NCBI GenBank assembly: GCA_903862715.1
Contig: CAIOYY010000037.1
Span: 1-64,000 of the forward strand
Source: an uncultured Alphaproteobacteria bacterium
GTDB lineage: Bacteria; Pseudomonadota; Alphaproteobacteria; Micropepsales; Micropepsaceae
Reading direction: 5' to 3'
DNA length: 64,000 nt
The notes beneath the pieces were generated by a model. The model searched no databases. It saw only the letters and a list, made by a program, of their open reading frames with translations, and had not been told where the DNA came from. Shown here one piece after another: positions 34,162-42,453 of the stretch. Each line of letters begins with the position of its first letter. Within the stretch, counting starts at the first letter, position 1. Both the position numbers and the translations under genes were made by a program.

Positions 34162-34863
34162 ATGCAGCGTTCAAACGAAAAATCGGATCCGGATCGTAGA
34201 AATTTTCTCAAAGGCGTAGCGCTCGGTGGTGCCGCCGCGTTGGGCGCGAGCAGCATCGCCCTCGCGCAGACACAGGACCCCGATGCCGGGGCAGCGTCGC
34301 CAACTGCGAGTGATGCCGCGAGGGCCGCAGGAGCGGAAATCGCGCAGGCGGAAGCCCCCCTCGAGCCCGTCTCCGAACTCGTCGTTCAAAATCCCGCTTC
34401 GGATTACATGGTCGACTGCCTCAAAGCGCTCGATATCGAATATATTCTCGTCAATCCCGGCGGCAGCATTCGCGGCTTCCATGAATCCATCATCAATTAC
34501 GGCGGCAACTCCGCGCCCGAACTAATCTCGGTCATGCATGAGGAGGTTGGCGCGGCGTTCGCCCACGGCTATTTCAAAGCCTCGGGCAAGCCAGCCGCCT
34601 GTCTCTTCTACGGCAATATCGGCCTACAGCACGCATCGATGGGCCTCTATAACGCCTATGGTGACCGCGTTCCGGTTGTCGTCATCGCGGGCAACCGTGT
34701 GCTTGCGGAGGAGAAAGCCGCCTCCCCGGACTGGTATCACTCCAGCAACAACCTCGCGGGCATTCTCGACGGCTGCATCAAATGGTCCGATGAACCTGCT
34801 TCGGCCGTGGCGTTCGGTGAATCTCTTCATCGCGGCTATCGCATCGCGATGAGCCAGCCCTAG
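34162..34863 (+). CDS. Tat-exported ThDP-dependent enzyme, N-terminal part before an in-frame amber
   Basis: 233 residues ending at TAG 34861-34863. The N-terminus is a clear twin-arginine signal (DRRNFLKGVALGGAAALG, cut near ALAQ). The rest is the pyrimidine-binding domain of the acetolactate synthase/pyruvate oxidase family: VDCLKALDIEYILVNPGGS and MHEEVGAAFAHGYFKASG with the cofactor-activating Glu. Alone it lacks the central and diphosphate-binding domains, which continue in the same frame right after the stop. It is one half of a 654-codon gene, inactive unless the stop is read through or is a sequencing error. Confidence 0.8.
   Translation: MQRSNEKSDPDRRNFLKGVALGGAAALGASSIALAQTQDPDAGAASPTASDAARAAGAEIAQAEAPLEPVSELVVQNPASDYMVDCLKALDIEYILVNPGGSIRGFHESIINYGGNSAPELISVMHEEVGAAFAHGYFKASGKPAACLFYGNIGLQHASMGLYNAYGDRVPVVVIAGNRVLAEEKAASPDWYHSSNNLAGILDGCIKWSDEPASAVAFGESLHRGYRIAMSQP
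34861..34863 (+). other. In-frame amber codon splitting the ThDP enzyme gene
   Basis: The reading frame runs ...RIAMSQP-TAG-GPVLVTANAE... without frameshift. The family normally has Pro-x-Gly-Pro-Val here, so the site matches a sense codon at x. A single C-to-T change would turn CAG (Gln) into this TAG. Confidence 0.85.
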
Positions 34864-34869
34864 GGTCCG

Positions 34870-36126
34870 GTGCTGGTAACGGCCAATGCCGAAATCCTCG
34901 AAAGCGAATTGCCCGACCGCGCCAATATGCAGGTTCCGAAATATACGCCGGTGCGTCAGCCGGTTGCCGATAGCGGCGCTCTGGCGGAAGCGGCGCGCAT
35001 GCTCGCGGCGGCGGAAAACCCGGTTATCGTGGCGTGCCGCTGCGTCGACAGCCAGCAGGGCATGGACAATGTCGTTAGGCTTGCCGAATTGCTCGGTGCG
35101 CCGGTCATCAACCAGCGCGACCGTCTCTGCATTCCTTATGGCCACCCCTTGCGCGTCGAAGGTGGGCGCCGCGGCAACGCCCTTCGGCGCGCCGACGTGG
35201 TCCTGTTTCTCGGCGCCGACGAGATTTGGACCGAACTGAACAACATGCCGAACTTCGCCCGCGTGGCCAATCGCGTGGCACCGGCAGATGTGAAGGTCAT
35301 CACTGTCGGCGTGTCGGACTATTCGGCAGGCTCGAACCATCAAGACGGTCAGCGTTTTTCTCCGGTCGATCTTCCCATTATCGGCAGCCCGGAGGAGAGC
35401 GTTCCTTATCTCATCCAGGCCCTGGAAGCGGCGATCGACGCGCCCACCCGTTCGCGCATAACCGAACGCGCCCGCGTCATTGGCGATGCCATGCCCGCGT
35501 TCGAGGAAAACCTGCGCAAGGCGGCGGCTGTCGGCTGGGATGCTTCTCCGATCACCACCGCGCGGCTTTCCGCTGAACTCATCCATGTGATGCAGGGCGA
35601 GGAAATGGCGATCGTGTCCCCCGCGCACTTCCTCTCGGATTGGCCGCTTCGCCTCTGGAAGCCGGACAAATACTGGCAATTCCGCGGGACCTCCGGTGCG
35701 GGCGGGCAGGGCTATATCGCGCCCGCCGCCATTGGTGCGGCGGCCCATCACATGAAGCTGGGACGTATCGCCGTATCGCTGCAGACCGACGGCGACATGA
35801 TGTATCTGCCCTCCGCGTTCTGGACGGCGGCGCATCATAAAATTCCGCTTCTGTCGGTCATGCACAATAATCGCGGCTATCACGCGGAATATATGAACAT
35901 CCAGCGCATGGCGAATGTGCGTCAGCGTGGCATTACCAACACCCATATCGGCACCAAGATTCACAATCCGGATGTCGATTATGCAGGGTTGGTACGCGCG
36001 ATGGGCGTATGGGCGACGGGGCCGATCACCGATCCGAATGAATTGAGGCCGGCGTTGCAGCGGGCGCTCGAAGTCGTCAAGGCAGGCGAGCCCGCCCTTG
36101 TCGACGTTCACACCCAGCCGCGCTGA
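34870..36126 (+). CDS. ThDP-dependent enzyme, C-terminal part after the amber
   Basis: 418 residues from a GTG at 34870 in the same frame as the N-terminal part. It contains the central domain (LAAAENPVIVACRCV, VRLAELLGAPVINQRD) and the ThDP diphosphate/Mg domain (QTDGDMMYLPSAFWTA, then HNNRGY, the GDG-x-NN motif). No Shine-Dalgarno sequence precedes the GTG, so independent initiation is unlikely. The frame and codon use are intact to the end, indicating a recent or suppressed stop. The product would decarboxylate or oxidise a 2-oxoacid. A cytochrome c gene follows 10 bp after the stop. Confidence 0.78.
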   Translation: MLVTANAEILESELPDRANMQVPKYTPVRQPVADSGALAEAARMLAAAENPVIVACRCVDSQQGMDNVVRLAELLGAPVINQRDRLCIPYGHPLRVEGGRRGNALRRADVVLFLGADEIWTELNNMPNFARVANRVAPADVKVITVGVSDYSAGSNHQDGQRFSPVDLPIIGSPEESVPYLIQALEAAIDAPTRSRITERARVIGDAMPAFEENLRKAAAVGWDASPITTARLSAELIHVMQGEEMAIVSPAHFLSDWPLRLWKPDKYWQFRGTSGAGGQGYIAPAAIGAAAHHMKLGRIAVSLQTDGDMMYLPSAFWTAAHHKIPLLSVMHNNRGYHAEYMNIQRMANVRQRGITNTHIGTKIHNPDVDYAGLVRAMGVWATGPITDPNELRPALQRALEVVKAGEPALVDVHTQPR

Positions 36127-36136
36127 GGAGATGAGC

Positions 36137-36481
36137 ATGAGAAAGACAGTCTATTCTCTGCTTGCCAGTGCTTTCATCGTTTCGGCGGCAGGGCTTGCCG
36201 CCGTCGCGCAGGAAGACGTTGTTCAGCATGGCGCACAGGTGTTCATGGATGTGGGCTGCTGGCAGTGCCACGGTACGGTCGGGCAGGGCGGCGCAGGACC
36301 TGCGCTCCTTCCCAATCTGCATCCCGAGGAAGTCCTCGCAACCTTCGTGCGGCAGGGCACCATCGGCGGCATGCCACCTTATACCCATGCTGTATTGTCC
36401 AACGAAGATCTGCACGCGATCTATGCCTATCTGAAGTCTTTGCCCGCGCCGGGCACGCCGGAATTGCTGCAGGGCGAGTAA
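36137..36481 (+). CDS. Small class I c-type cytochrome
   Basis: 114 residues with a signal peptide (cut near AVAQE) and one haem-binding motif CWQCH (Cys41, Cys44, His45); GGMPPY in the C-terminal half supplies the likely axial Met. The ATG at 36137 lies 6 nt after GAGGAG; an ATG at 36131 is too close to it. The gene is 10 bp after the Tat-exported ThDP enzyme and is followed by a strong terminator, so the two form a unit. The cytochrome is the probable periplasmic electron acceptor of that enzyme (inference). Confidence 0.9.
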   Translation: MRKTVYSLLASAFIVSAAGLAAVAQEDVVQHGAQVFMDVGCWQCHGTVGQGGAGPALLPNLHPEEVLATFVRQGTIGGMPPYTHAVLSNEDLHAIYAYLKSLPAPGTPELLQGE

Positions 36482-36497
36482 TCTCGGTGGAAGGAAA

Positions 36498-36533
36498 CGG
36501 GCGCGATGGAGATATCCGTCGTGCCCTTTTTTT
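36498..36533 (+). terminator. Rho-independent terminator of the ThDP enzyme/cytochrome operon
   Basis: GGGCGCGATGGA GATA TCCGTCGTGCCC forms a 12-bp stem (two G-U pairs) with a 4-nt loop, followed by seven T residues. It begins 17 bp after the cytochrome stop. Confidence 0.9.
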
Positions 36534-36555
36534 GCAAAAAATCGAGAACGGCCGA

Positions 36556-37317
36556 TCAGTTCTTCAGGCGATAGCCGGTCTTGAACATCCACGAAATGAT
36601 GGCAAGGCAAAGCACCAGGAATACACCGGTCATGGCGACGCTGACGCCGACGCCCACATCGGAGATTTCGTAAAAGCTCCAACGGAATCCGCTTACGAGA
36701 TAAACCACCGGATTGAACAGCGAGACTGTCTGCCAGAAGGGGGGCAGCATATTGATGGAATAGAAACTGCCGCCGAGGAAGGTCAGCGGCGTAATGATGA
36801 GAAGCGGGACGATCTGGAGTTTTTCGAAACCGTCGGCCCAGATGCCGATGATAAAGCCCAGAAGGCTGAAGGTGATCGAGGTCAGGACCAGAAAGGTCAG
36901 CATCCAGAAAGGGTGAGCGATCTCAAGTGGCACGAAGAAACCTGCCGTCGCCAGAATGATCGATCCCAGAACGATGGATTTTGACGCGGCCGCGCCGACA
37001 TAGCCGATCACGATTTCCAACGGTGAAATGGGCGCGGAAAGAAGTTCGTAGATCGTGCCGGTAAAGCGCGGAAAATAGATACCGAACGAAGCATTGGACA
37101 CGCTCTGCGTCAGCAGCGACAGCATCACAAGGCCCGGTACGATGAAGGCGCCGTAGCTGACACCGTCGATCTCGGTGATGCGCGAGCCGATCGCGGAGCC
37201 GAAGACCACGAAATAGAGCGAGGTGGACACGACCGGAGAGATGATGCTCTGCATGATGGTGCGCGCGGTGCGCGACATTTCGAAATAATAGATCGACTTG
37301 ATCGCGTGGATATTCAT
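36556..37317 (-). CDS. ABC-2 type transporter permease
   Basis: 253 residues with six transmembrane helices. The YadH-like N-terminus ([20 protein letters not shown]) and the block [20 protein letters not shown] mark an ABC-2 exporter permease. The ATG overlaps the ATPase stop as ATGA. With the upstream ATPase it forms an exporter of unknown substrate, similar in layout to E. coli YadGH. Confidence 0.9.
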   Translation of the reverse strand: MNIHAIKSIYYFEMSRTARTIMQSIISPVVSTSLYFVVFGSAIGSRITEIDGVSYGAFIVPGLVMLSLLTQSVSNASFGIYFPRFTGTIYELLSAPISPLEIVIGYVGAAASKSIVLGSIILATAGFFVPLEIAHPFWMLTFLVLTSITFSLLGFIIGIWADGFEKLQIVPLLIITPLTFLGGSFYSINMLPPFWQTVSLFNPVVYLVSGFRWSFYEISDVGVGVSVAMTGVFLVLCLAIISWMFKTGYRLKN

Positions 37318-38237
37318 TTTTTCCTCACGAGGCTGACGAAAATTTCCTCGAGCGAGCTTTGCTTGGTGCTGAGATCGCGAAAACGTATGCCACGCTCATT
37401 CAATTCTTTCAGAAGCGTCGTGATTCCCGTTCGTTCCCCTTGAGTATCGTAGGTGTAGATCAGATTGGTTCCATCCTGGGAGAGTTCGAGATGAAATTCG
37501 TCGAACTCGGAGGGGACGCCGGTAAGCGGCTGCTGTAATTCCAGCGTCAGCTGCTTTTTGCCGAGCTTGCGCATCAGGAGCTTCTTTTCCTCGACGAGGA
37601 TCAGCTCACCATTATTGATCACGCCTACGCGGTCAGCCATTTCTTCCGCTTCTTCGATGTAATGCGTGGTGAGAATAACGGTGACGCCGGTATCGCGGAG
37701 CCCCCGCACGATATTCCACATGTCCTTGCGAAGTTCGACGTCGACGCCCGCGCTCGGCTCATCGAGAAAGAGAATTTCCGGCTCATGTGACAGAGCTTTC
37801 GCGATCATCACGCGCCGCTTCATGCCGCCCGAAAGCGTCATGATCTTGTTATCCTTCTTCGCGTAAAGCGAAAGCGATTTCAGAATGTGTTCGACCAGCG
37901 CCGGATTGGGGGCTTTGCCGAAAAGCCCGCGGCTGAAGCTCACTGTCGCCCACACCGTTTCGAAGGCGTCGGTGGTCAGTTCCTGTGGCACAAGACCGAT
38001 CATGGCGCGCGTCTTGCGATAATCCGTGACGATGTTCCGACCCGCCACGGTAACGGTTCCCTCGCTCGGCCGGACGATGCCGCAAATCGTACTGATCAGT
38101 GTCGTTTTGCCTGCGCCATTGGGACCAAGCAGCGCGAAGATCTCGCCCTTCTCGATATTGAGATTGACGTTCTTCAGCGCGCTGAAGCCCGAAGCGTAGG
38201 TTTTTGAAAGATTGTTTATGGATATGATGGTGGGCAT
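37314..38237 (-). CDS. ABC transporter ATP-binding protein
   Basis: 307 residues: Walker [10 protein letters not shown] near residue 40, signature [15 protein letters not shown], Walker [13 protein letters not shown] and an H-loop ([15 protein letters not shown]). The C-terminal extension of about 80 residues is typical of the CcmA/YadG exporter subfamily. ATG at 38237 is used because the family N-terminus ([13 protein letters not shown]) starts there. It is the first gene of the two-gene exporter operon. Confidence 0.93.
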   Translation of the reverse strand: MPTIISINNLSKTYASGFSALKNVNLNIEKGEIFALLGPNGAGKTTLISTICGIVRPSEGTVTVAGRNIVTDYRKTRAMIGLVPQELTTDAFETVWATVSFSRGLFGKAPNPALVEHILKSLSLYAKKDNKIMTLSGGMKRRVMIAKALSHEPEILFLDEPSAGVDVELRKDMWNIVRGLRDTGVTVILTTHYIEEAEEMADRVGVINNGELILVEEKKLLMRKLGKKQLTLELQQPLTGVPSEFDEFHLELSQDGTNLIYTYDTQGERTGITTLLKELNERGIRFRDLSTKQSSLEEIFVSLVRKK

Positions 38238-38489
38238 GGCCGAGCGAAAGAAAAGGGTTGGGTGTGAGCGCTTTGGGCGGTTCCTATACCCCAAACGCGG
38301 GGAAATGTCGCTTGTCTTAAAGTCCGGTCGCGGCAGTGGATGTGAAACGAGTCCGCTTGACAGTAAGGGCAGATGAGGACGACCCTATCACCACGCAAGG
38401 CCTGAAGAGCCGCGCGCTCCGCAAAGGGGCAGAAATTCTTGATACCATTTACGTCGATTTGCGACCGTATTCTCCGGGGAGGAAGCGTG

Positions 38490-39305
38490 ATGAGCAAGGA
38501 CAACAGAACAGGACGCCGCGATATTCTGAAGGCCGGTGCGCTACTCGGCGCTGCTGCGCCATTGGCTTTGTCGCCGCTCGGTGCGCGCGCCGCCGAAGAC
38601 GCGCCCGCGACGGTTATTCCGACGCCGTCGGTTACGACGCTTCCGGTTGTCGGCAGCGATGCGCGCTTTCCCGTACGACGCATTTATTGCGTGGGGCGCA
38701 ATTACCTCGAACATATCCGCGAGATGGGAAATGACGAGCGTCTGCCGCCCTTCTTCTTTGCCAAGCACCGCGACATGATTGTGCAGAATGGCGAGACCGT
38801 CATCTACCCGACTCTTACGCATGATTATCAGCACGAGATCGAGCTGGTCGTCGCGATGAAATCCGGTGGTGAGAATATCCCCGTCGAGGAAGCGCTGTCG
38901 CATGTGTATGGCTACGCTGTGGGCCTCGACATGACGCGGCGCGATCTTCAGATTGCCTCGCGCAGCATCGAACGTCCGTGGGAAATCGGGAAGTCCTTTG
39001 AACAGAGCGCGCCCTGCGCGGCGATCACGCCGGTGGAGCAAAGCGGCCATCTTTCCAACGGCCATATTTATCTCTCGGTCAATGGCGAAATGCGCCAGGA
39101 CGCGGATCTGGACTTGCTGATCTGGAACGTGCCCGAAATCATTTCGCAGCTCTCCAAGGAAGTCGGCATCGGCGCGGGCGACCTCATTTACACCGGAACG
39201 CCCGCGGGGGTCGCCGCCGTCGTCGCAGGTGATGTGATGATAGGTGGGATCGAAGGCCTGACCGAACTGACAATTACGGTAGGTCCGCGCCCGGACAGGG
39301 CGTAA
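38490..39305 (+). CDS. Tat-exported fumarylacetoacetate hydrolase family protein
   Basis: 271 residues. The N-terminus has a twin-arginine signal (GRRDILKAGALLGAAAPLAL, cut near ARAAE). The mature region is an FAH domain: IYCVGRNYLEHIREM, then HEIELVVAMK with the metal-binding Glu pair, YAVGLDMTRRDLQ and GDLIYTGTPAGVA. FAH-fold enzymes hydrolyse or decarboxylate oxo-acids and are almost always cytoplasmic, so a Tat signal here is unusual. ATG at 38490 follows a strong GGGGAGGAA. The 3' end overlaps the convergent PAP2 gene by 32 nt. Confidence 0.88.
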   Translation: MSKDNRTGRRDILKAGALLGAAAPLALSPLGARAAEDAPATVIPTPSVTTLPVVGSDARFPVRRIYCVGRNYLEHIREMGNDERLPPFFFAKHRDMIVQNGETVIYPTLTHDYQHEIELVVAMKSGGENIPVEEALSHVYGYAVGLDMTRRDLQIASRSIERPWEIGKSFEQSAPCAAITPVEQSGHLSNGHIYLSVNGEMRQDADLDLLIWNVPEIISQLSKEVGIGAGDLIYTGTPAGVAAVVAGDVMIGGIEGLTELTITVGPRPDRA

Positions 39306-40134
39306 TTTCCAGTGCGCCCGATTTTGTGGGCGGATGAGGCGGGGGAATCGTCGCCTGCTGCATCCTGATCTGCAGCAGCACCCAAGCGAGCGCAATCCAC
39401 AAGCCGCCTAACAACCATCCCGCTAGAACATCAGATGGCCAGTGAACATTGAGATAGAGACGACTTATTCCAACGCCAAAGGAAATAAGTATCGCAACCG
39501 TGCAGGACAAAATGCGTAATTCGGACGATGTGCCTAGTGCGGTGACAATCAATGCGACGGTACCGAAGATCGCTGTCGTTTCTGCCGTGTGCCCGCTTGG
39601 AAACCCGCGGGGCAATGTGAGCGCCATATCGAGTCCATATTCCGGTCGAACACGATTTACGAGCGATTTTACTATCTCTATCGAAGTCTGATTGCCAATC
39701 GCGACGACGGCGAACAGGAAGGCTTCCCAACGCTTGCCGCTCTCCAGCAGTACGAGAAATGCCCCGATGGAAACGAGAAGGAGCGTGGGATATCCGCCGA
39801 GCGAAGTCACGTCGCGCATGATGTCGCGAGACCAGATATGCGCGCTCGGGTCCGCTTCACCGACGTAAGCATGAAAAATGGTGAGGAGGAATTGGTCAGT
39901 TGAATCAACAAATCCGCCTGCGGTGAGAATCGCCAATAGCAGGAATGCGGAACCAGCGAGGATGGGCAGGTGAATGCTGTGGCGCCGCCAAAATGCTGGG
40001 CCCTTCAGACTCTCAAACCAGTGCATGTCGCTGTTGCCAATAGACTGACCATCTGCTGAGGCGAACATACGTATGTTTCGGGAGAGAAGGAACGGCGCTG
40101 CTGGCCGCTCCTTCATTGCGATTATTAGGCGCAT
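39274..40134 (-). CDS. PAP2-family membrane phosphatase
   Basis: 286 residues from the first possible start, about six transmembrane helices. The three phosphatase motifs are present: KSLVNRVRP, PSGH and SRLYLNVHWPSD. Family members dephosphorylate lipid phosphates such as phosphatidate or undecaprenyl diphosphate at the outer face of the membrane. The start is uncertain: ATGs at 40134, 40116, 40068 and 40026 are in frame, none with a clear Shine-Dalgarno sequence. The one at 40026 (MHWFESLKG) gives the more usual PAP2 length. Confidence 0.85.
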   Translation of the reverse strand: MRLIIAMKERPAAPFLLSRNIRMFASADGQSIGNSDMHWFESLKGPAFWRRHSIHLPILAGSAFLLLAILTAGGFVDSTDQFLLTIFHAYVGEADPSAHIWSRDIMRDVTSLGGYPTLLLVSIGAFLVLLESGKRWEAFLFAVVAIGNQTSIEIVKSLVNRVRPEYGLDMALTLPRGFPSGHTAETTAIFGTVALIVTALGTSSELRILSCTVAILISFGVGISRLYLNVHWPSDVLAGWLLGGLWIALAWVLLQIRMQQATIPPPHPPTKSGALEITPCPGADLP

Positions 40135-40391
40135 TCAAAATTAGGAGCCAAGCGGCTCACACATCATGGAAAATGCTGTGGGAATGGAGCGTTTTCTGCG
40201 GAGCAAATTTTTTCCGACTTGGACGCATATTTGCGAATGTGTCTTAGTCGTTGGATTGATCCTCAATCCCGGGGCGAAATTCGTTTTGCGCGTTATTTGG
40301 AGGATCACGAATCGCGCACAGGGGTAGTCGGTCTCCAAACACGGGGTGGCCAGCGGTTGTCTCGCTGGGCGCTCTATAGGAAGATTGCTGT

Positions 40392-41159
40392 ATGTCGCTT
40401 CCTCCCAAGATGAGAAATAATGATCCGTGGCAGAAGGAAACTCCGCCACAAGACGAAGAGCCGCCGCCCGGACGTGTCTTCCTTTGGCTGGCGCTGCTTG
40501 CTGCGCTCGCAGGCAGTTTATGGCTCCTAGCCGGCGCCTTTCCGGGACGCCTGTCGTCGGAGGTGGACTATGCCTATTTTCTGCGGCTGTTGGTTATTCT
40601 TGTGGTCGCTTGCGCGGCCATTGCCTTCACACGTCGTGCTCCGATCCGCGAGACGCTGCGCAACGTTCTCCTCTGGAGCGCCGTCATCGCCGTTCTGGTT
40701 CTCGGCTACAGTTTTCAGGACGAATTACGCTTTGTCGGGCAGCGTGTTCGTTCGGAATTCATTCCCGGTTATGCGGTTGCGACCGGCGCAAACGAGCTGG
40801 TTCTTGTAGCGCAGGAAGACGGGCATTTCTATGTCGCGGGCGAGGCCAATGGGACGCGGGTTTTGTTTTTGGTCGATACGGGAGCGACCGAGACGGTTTT
40901 GACGCCCACCGACGCAATGCGCCTCGGTATCCCTCTCGACGCGCTGGATTTCTCCAATGTCTATGAAACGGCGAATGGCAGAGGGCGCGGCGCGGATTTC
41001 ACGCTGGACCATATCGGCGTCGGGACCATCGGGTTTAATGACTTCCCCGTCTCGATAAATCAGGCGGAAATGGGAACCTCCTTGCTGGGTATGTCGTTCC
41101 TGAGCAGGCTGGCTTCGTTCGAAATCCGTGAGCGTCGGCTATATCTGCGCTCGAACTAG
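40392..41159 (+). CDS. TIGR02281-type membrane-anchored retropepsin-like aspartic protease
   Basis: 255 residues. Three hydrophobic segments between residues 28 and 107 anchor it, followed by a single-lobe clan AA domain with the catalytic VDTGATETVL (Asp162) and the hydrophobic-hydrophobic-Gly block near the end (SLLGMSFLSRL). Such proteins act as dimers. TIGR02281 proteins are widespread in alphaproteobacteria; their substrates are little known. The gene precedes the DUF445 gene with a 28-bp gap. Confidence 0.87.
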   Translation: MSLPPKMRNNDPWQKETPPQDEEPPPGRVFLWLALLAALAGSLWLLAGAFPGRLSSEVDYAYFLRLLVILVVACAAIAFTRRAPIRETLRNVLLWSAVIAVLVLGYSFQDELRFVGQRVRSEFIPGYAVATGANELVLVAQEDGHFYVAGEANGTRVLFLVDTGATETVLTPTDAMRLGIPLDALDFSNVYETANGRGRGADFTLDHIGVGTIGFNDFPVSINQAEMGTSLLGMSFLSRLASFEIRERRLYLRSN

Positions 41160-41187
41160 ATCTGCGTGTTCATGAGATGAAGTGCCG

Positions 41188-42438
41188 ATGACGGATATGG
41201 GCGAGAAACGTAAGGCCCTGCGCCGCAACCGTAGTTTTGCGACGCTTCTGCTGATTTTTGCGGCGGTTATTTTTGTAGCGACGCGGGCGGTGCCGGAGCC
41301 GGGCTTCTATGTGCAATTGATCGGCACCGCAGCGGAAGCGGCGATCATCGGCGGGCTCGCCGACTGGTTCGCGGTAACGGCGCTGTTTCGTCACCCGCTG
41401 GGGATTCCCATTCCACATACGGCGCTCATCCCTTCGCGCAAGGATGAGATTGCGCTGTCCTTCGGAAATTTCATCCGTGACCGCTTTCTCGATCCGGCCC
41501 TTCTGACCTCGCGGCTGCGCCGGGAAAACCGTGCGTTGGAGTTGGCGGAATGGCTCGATAGCCCTTCCACCGCAAATTTCCTTGCCGAACGCTTGGTCGA
41601 ATTCCTGCCGCATCTTCTGAACGGGACCAAGGACGCAGAGGTCCAGAATTTCATGCGTAAGCTCTTCCAGGAAGGCGTGCGCCGCGCGGATCTGGCGGGC
41701 ACTGCCGATCAGATATTGCAGCATTATGTCGAGGACGGACGGCACATGGATATCGTGGATGCATTGGCCGCCACGCTGAAGCCGTCCTTACGCGCCTTGA
41801 AGCAACCGATTATCGAGAAAATCGGCGAACAGACCGGGCGGTTCTTTCCGAGCTATTTCGACCGCAAAGTGGGCAAAGGGTTGCTAGACGGTGCACAGCA
41901 ATGGCTGGAGGCCGTGCAGGACACGGAAAGCGACGACCGCCGGCAACTCGATGAATGGATTCGCGAGCGGTTTGCCGAATTTCGCGTTTCACCCGATTAC
42001 GCCGCGCTTCTGAAGGATGCCCAGAAGGCGCTGGTTTCCAATCCTGCACTTCTGCATTCGCTGGGTGCCACCTGGGACGACATCAAGCGCGCGCTTCTGG
42101 ACGACAATGCCTCCCCGGCGCCCAGAACCGGTGTGGTGATCGCCGGGATCGTGCGGGCCGCTGGGCGGTTGTTGAAAGACTCACCCACGATGCAGGTCTA
42201 TCTCAATCAGGCGATCGAGCGTGTGGTTGTCGATTACATCGCGCCCTGGCGAGTACAGATCGGCAGTTACATCGTCGATGTGGTGCAGAGCTGGGATGGT
42301 CCGCAGATTGCGGAAACCATCGAATTGCAGGTGGGAAGCGACCTGCAATATATCCGTATCAATGGCACCGTAGTCGGCGCGCTGATCGGCAGCGCGCTGT
42401 TCCTACTTGGCGCGGGTTTTCCGCTCCTGTTCCCCTGA
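41188..42438 (+). CDS. DUF445 family membrane protein (YjiN-like)
   Basis: 416 residues. An N-terminal hydrophobic helix is followed by the family blocks AAEAAIIGGLADWFAVTALFRHPLGIPIPHTAL and SFGNFIRDRFL (each cited in part), a long helical region and a C-terminal transmembrane hairpin (IRINGTVVGALIGSALFLLG). Function is unknown. The ATG at 41188 is preferred to a GTG six bases earlier. Confidence 0.85.
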   Translation: MTDMGEKRKALRRNRSFATLLLIFAAVIFVATRAVPEPGFYVQLIGTAAEAAIIGGLADWFAVTALFRHPLGIPIPHTALIPSRKDEIALSFGNFIRDRFLDPALLTSRLRRENRALELAEWLDSPSTANFLAERLVEFLPHLLNGTKDAEVQNFMRKLFQEGVRRADLAGTADQILQHYVEDGRHMDIVDALAATLKPSLRALKQPIIEKIGEQTGRFFPSYFDRKVGKGLLDGAQQWLEAVQDTESDDRRQLDEWIRERFAEFRVSPDYAALLKDAQKALVSNPALLHSLGATWDDIKRALLDDNASPAPRTGVVIAGIVRAAGRLLKDSPTMQVYLNQAIERVVVDYIAPWRVQIGSYIVDVVQSWDGPQIAETIELQVGSDLQYIRINGTVVGALIGSALFLLGAGFPLLFP

Positions 42439-42453
42439 TCAATCCTGCCGAGC

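Noticed and set aside
34861-34863. Amber codon as a pyrrolysine site
   Set aside because: No pyl genes or methylamine methyltransferase context; the family expects an ordinary residue such as Gln here.
34624-36138. A 504-codon minus-strand frame
   Set aside because: Antisense to the ThDP enzyme, which has clear catalytic motifs in the other strand.
38216-38683. Minus-strand frame with a CPYC-like cysteine pair
   Set aside because: Overlaps the FAH-family gene and its leader; the cysteines do not form a known zinc or redox motif in context.
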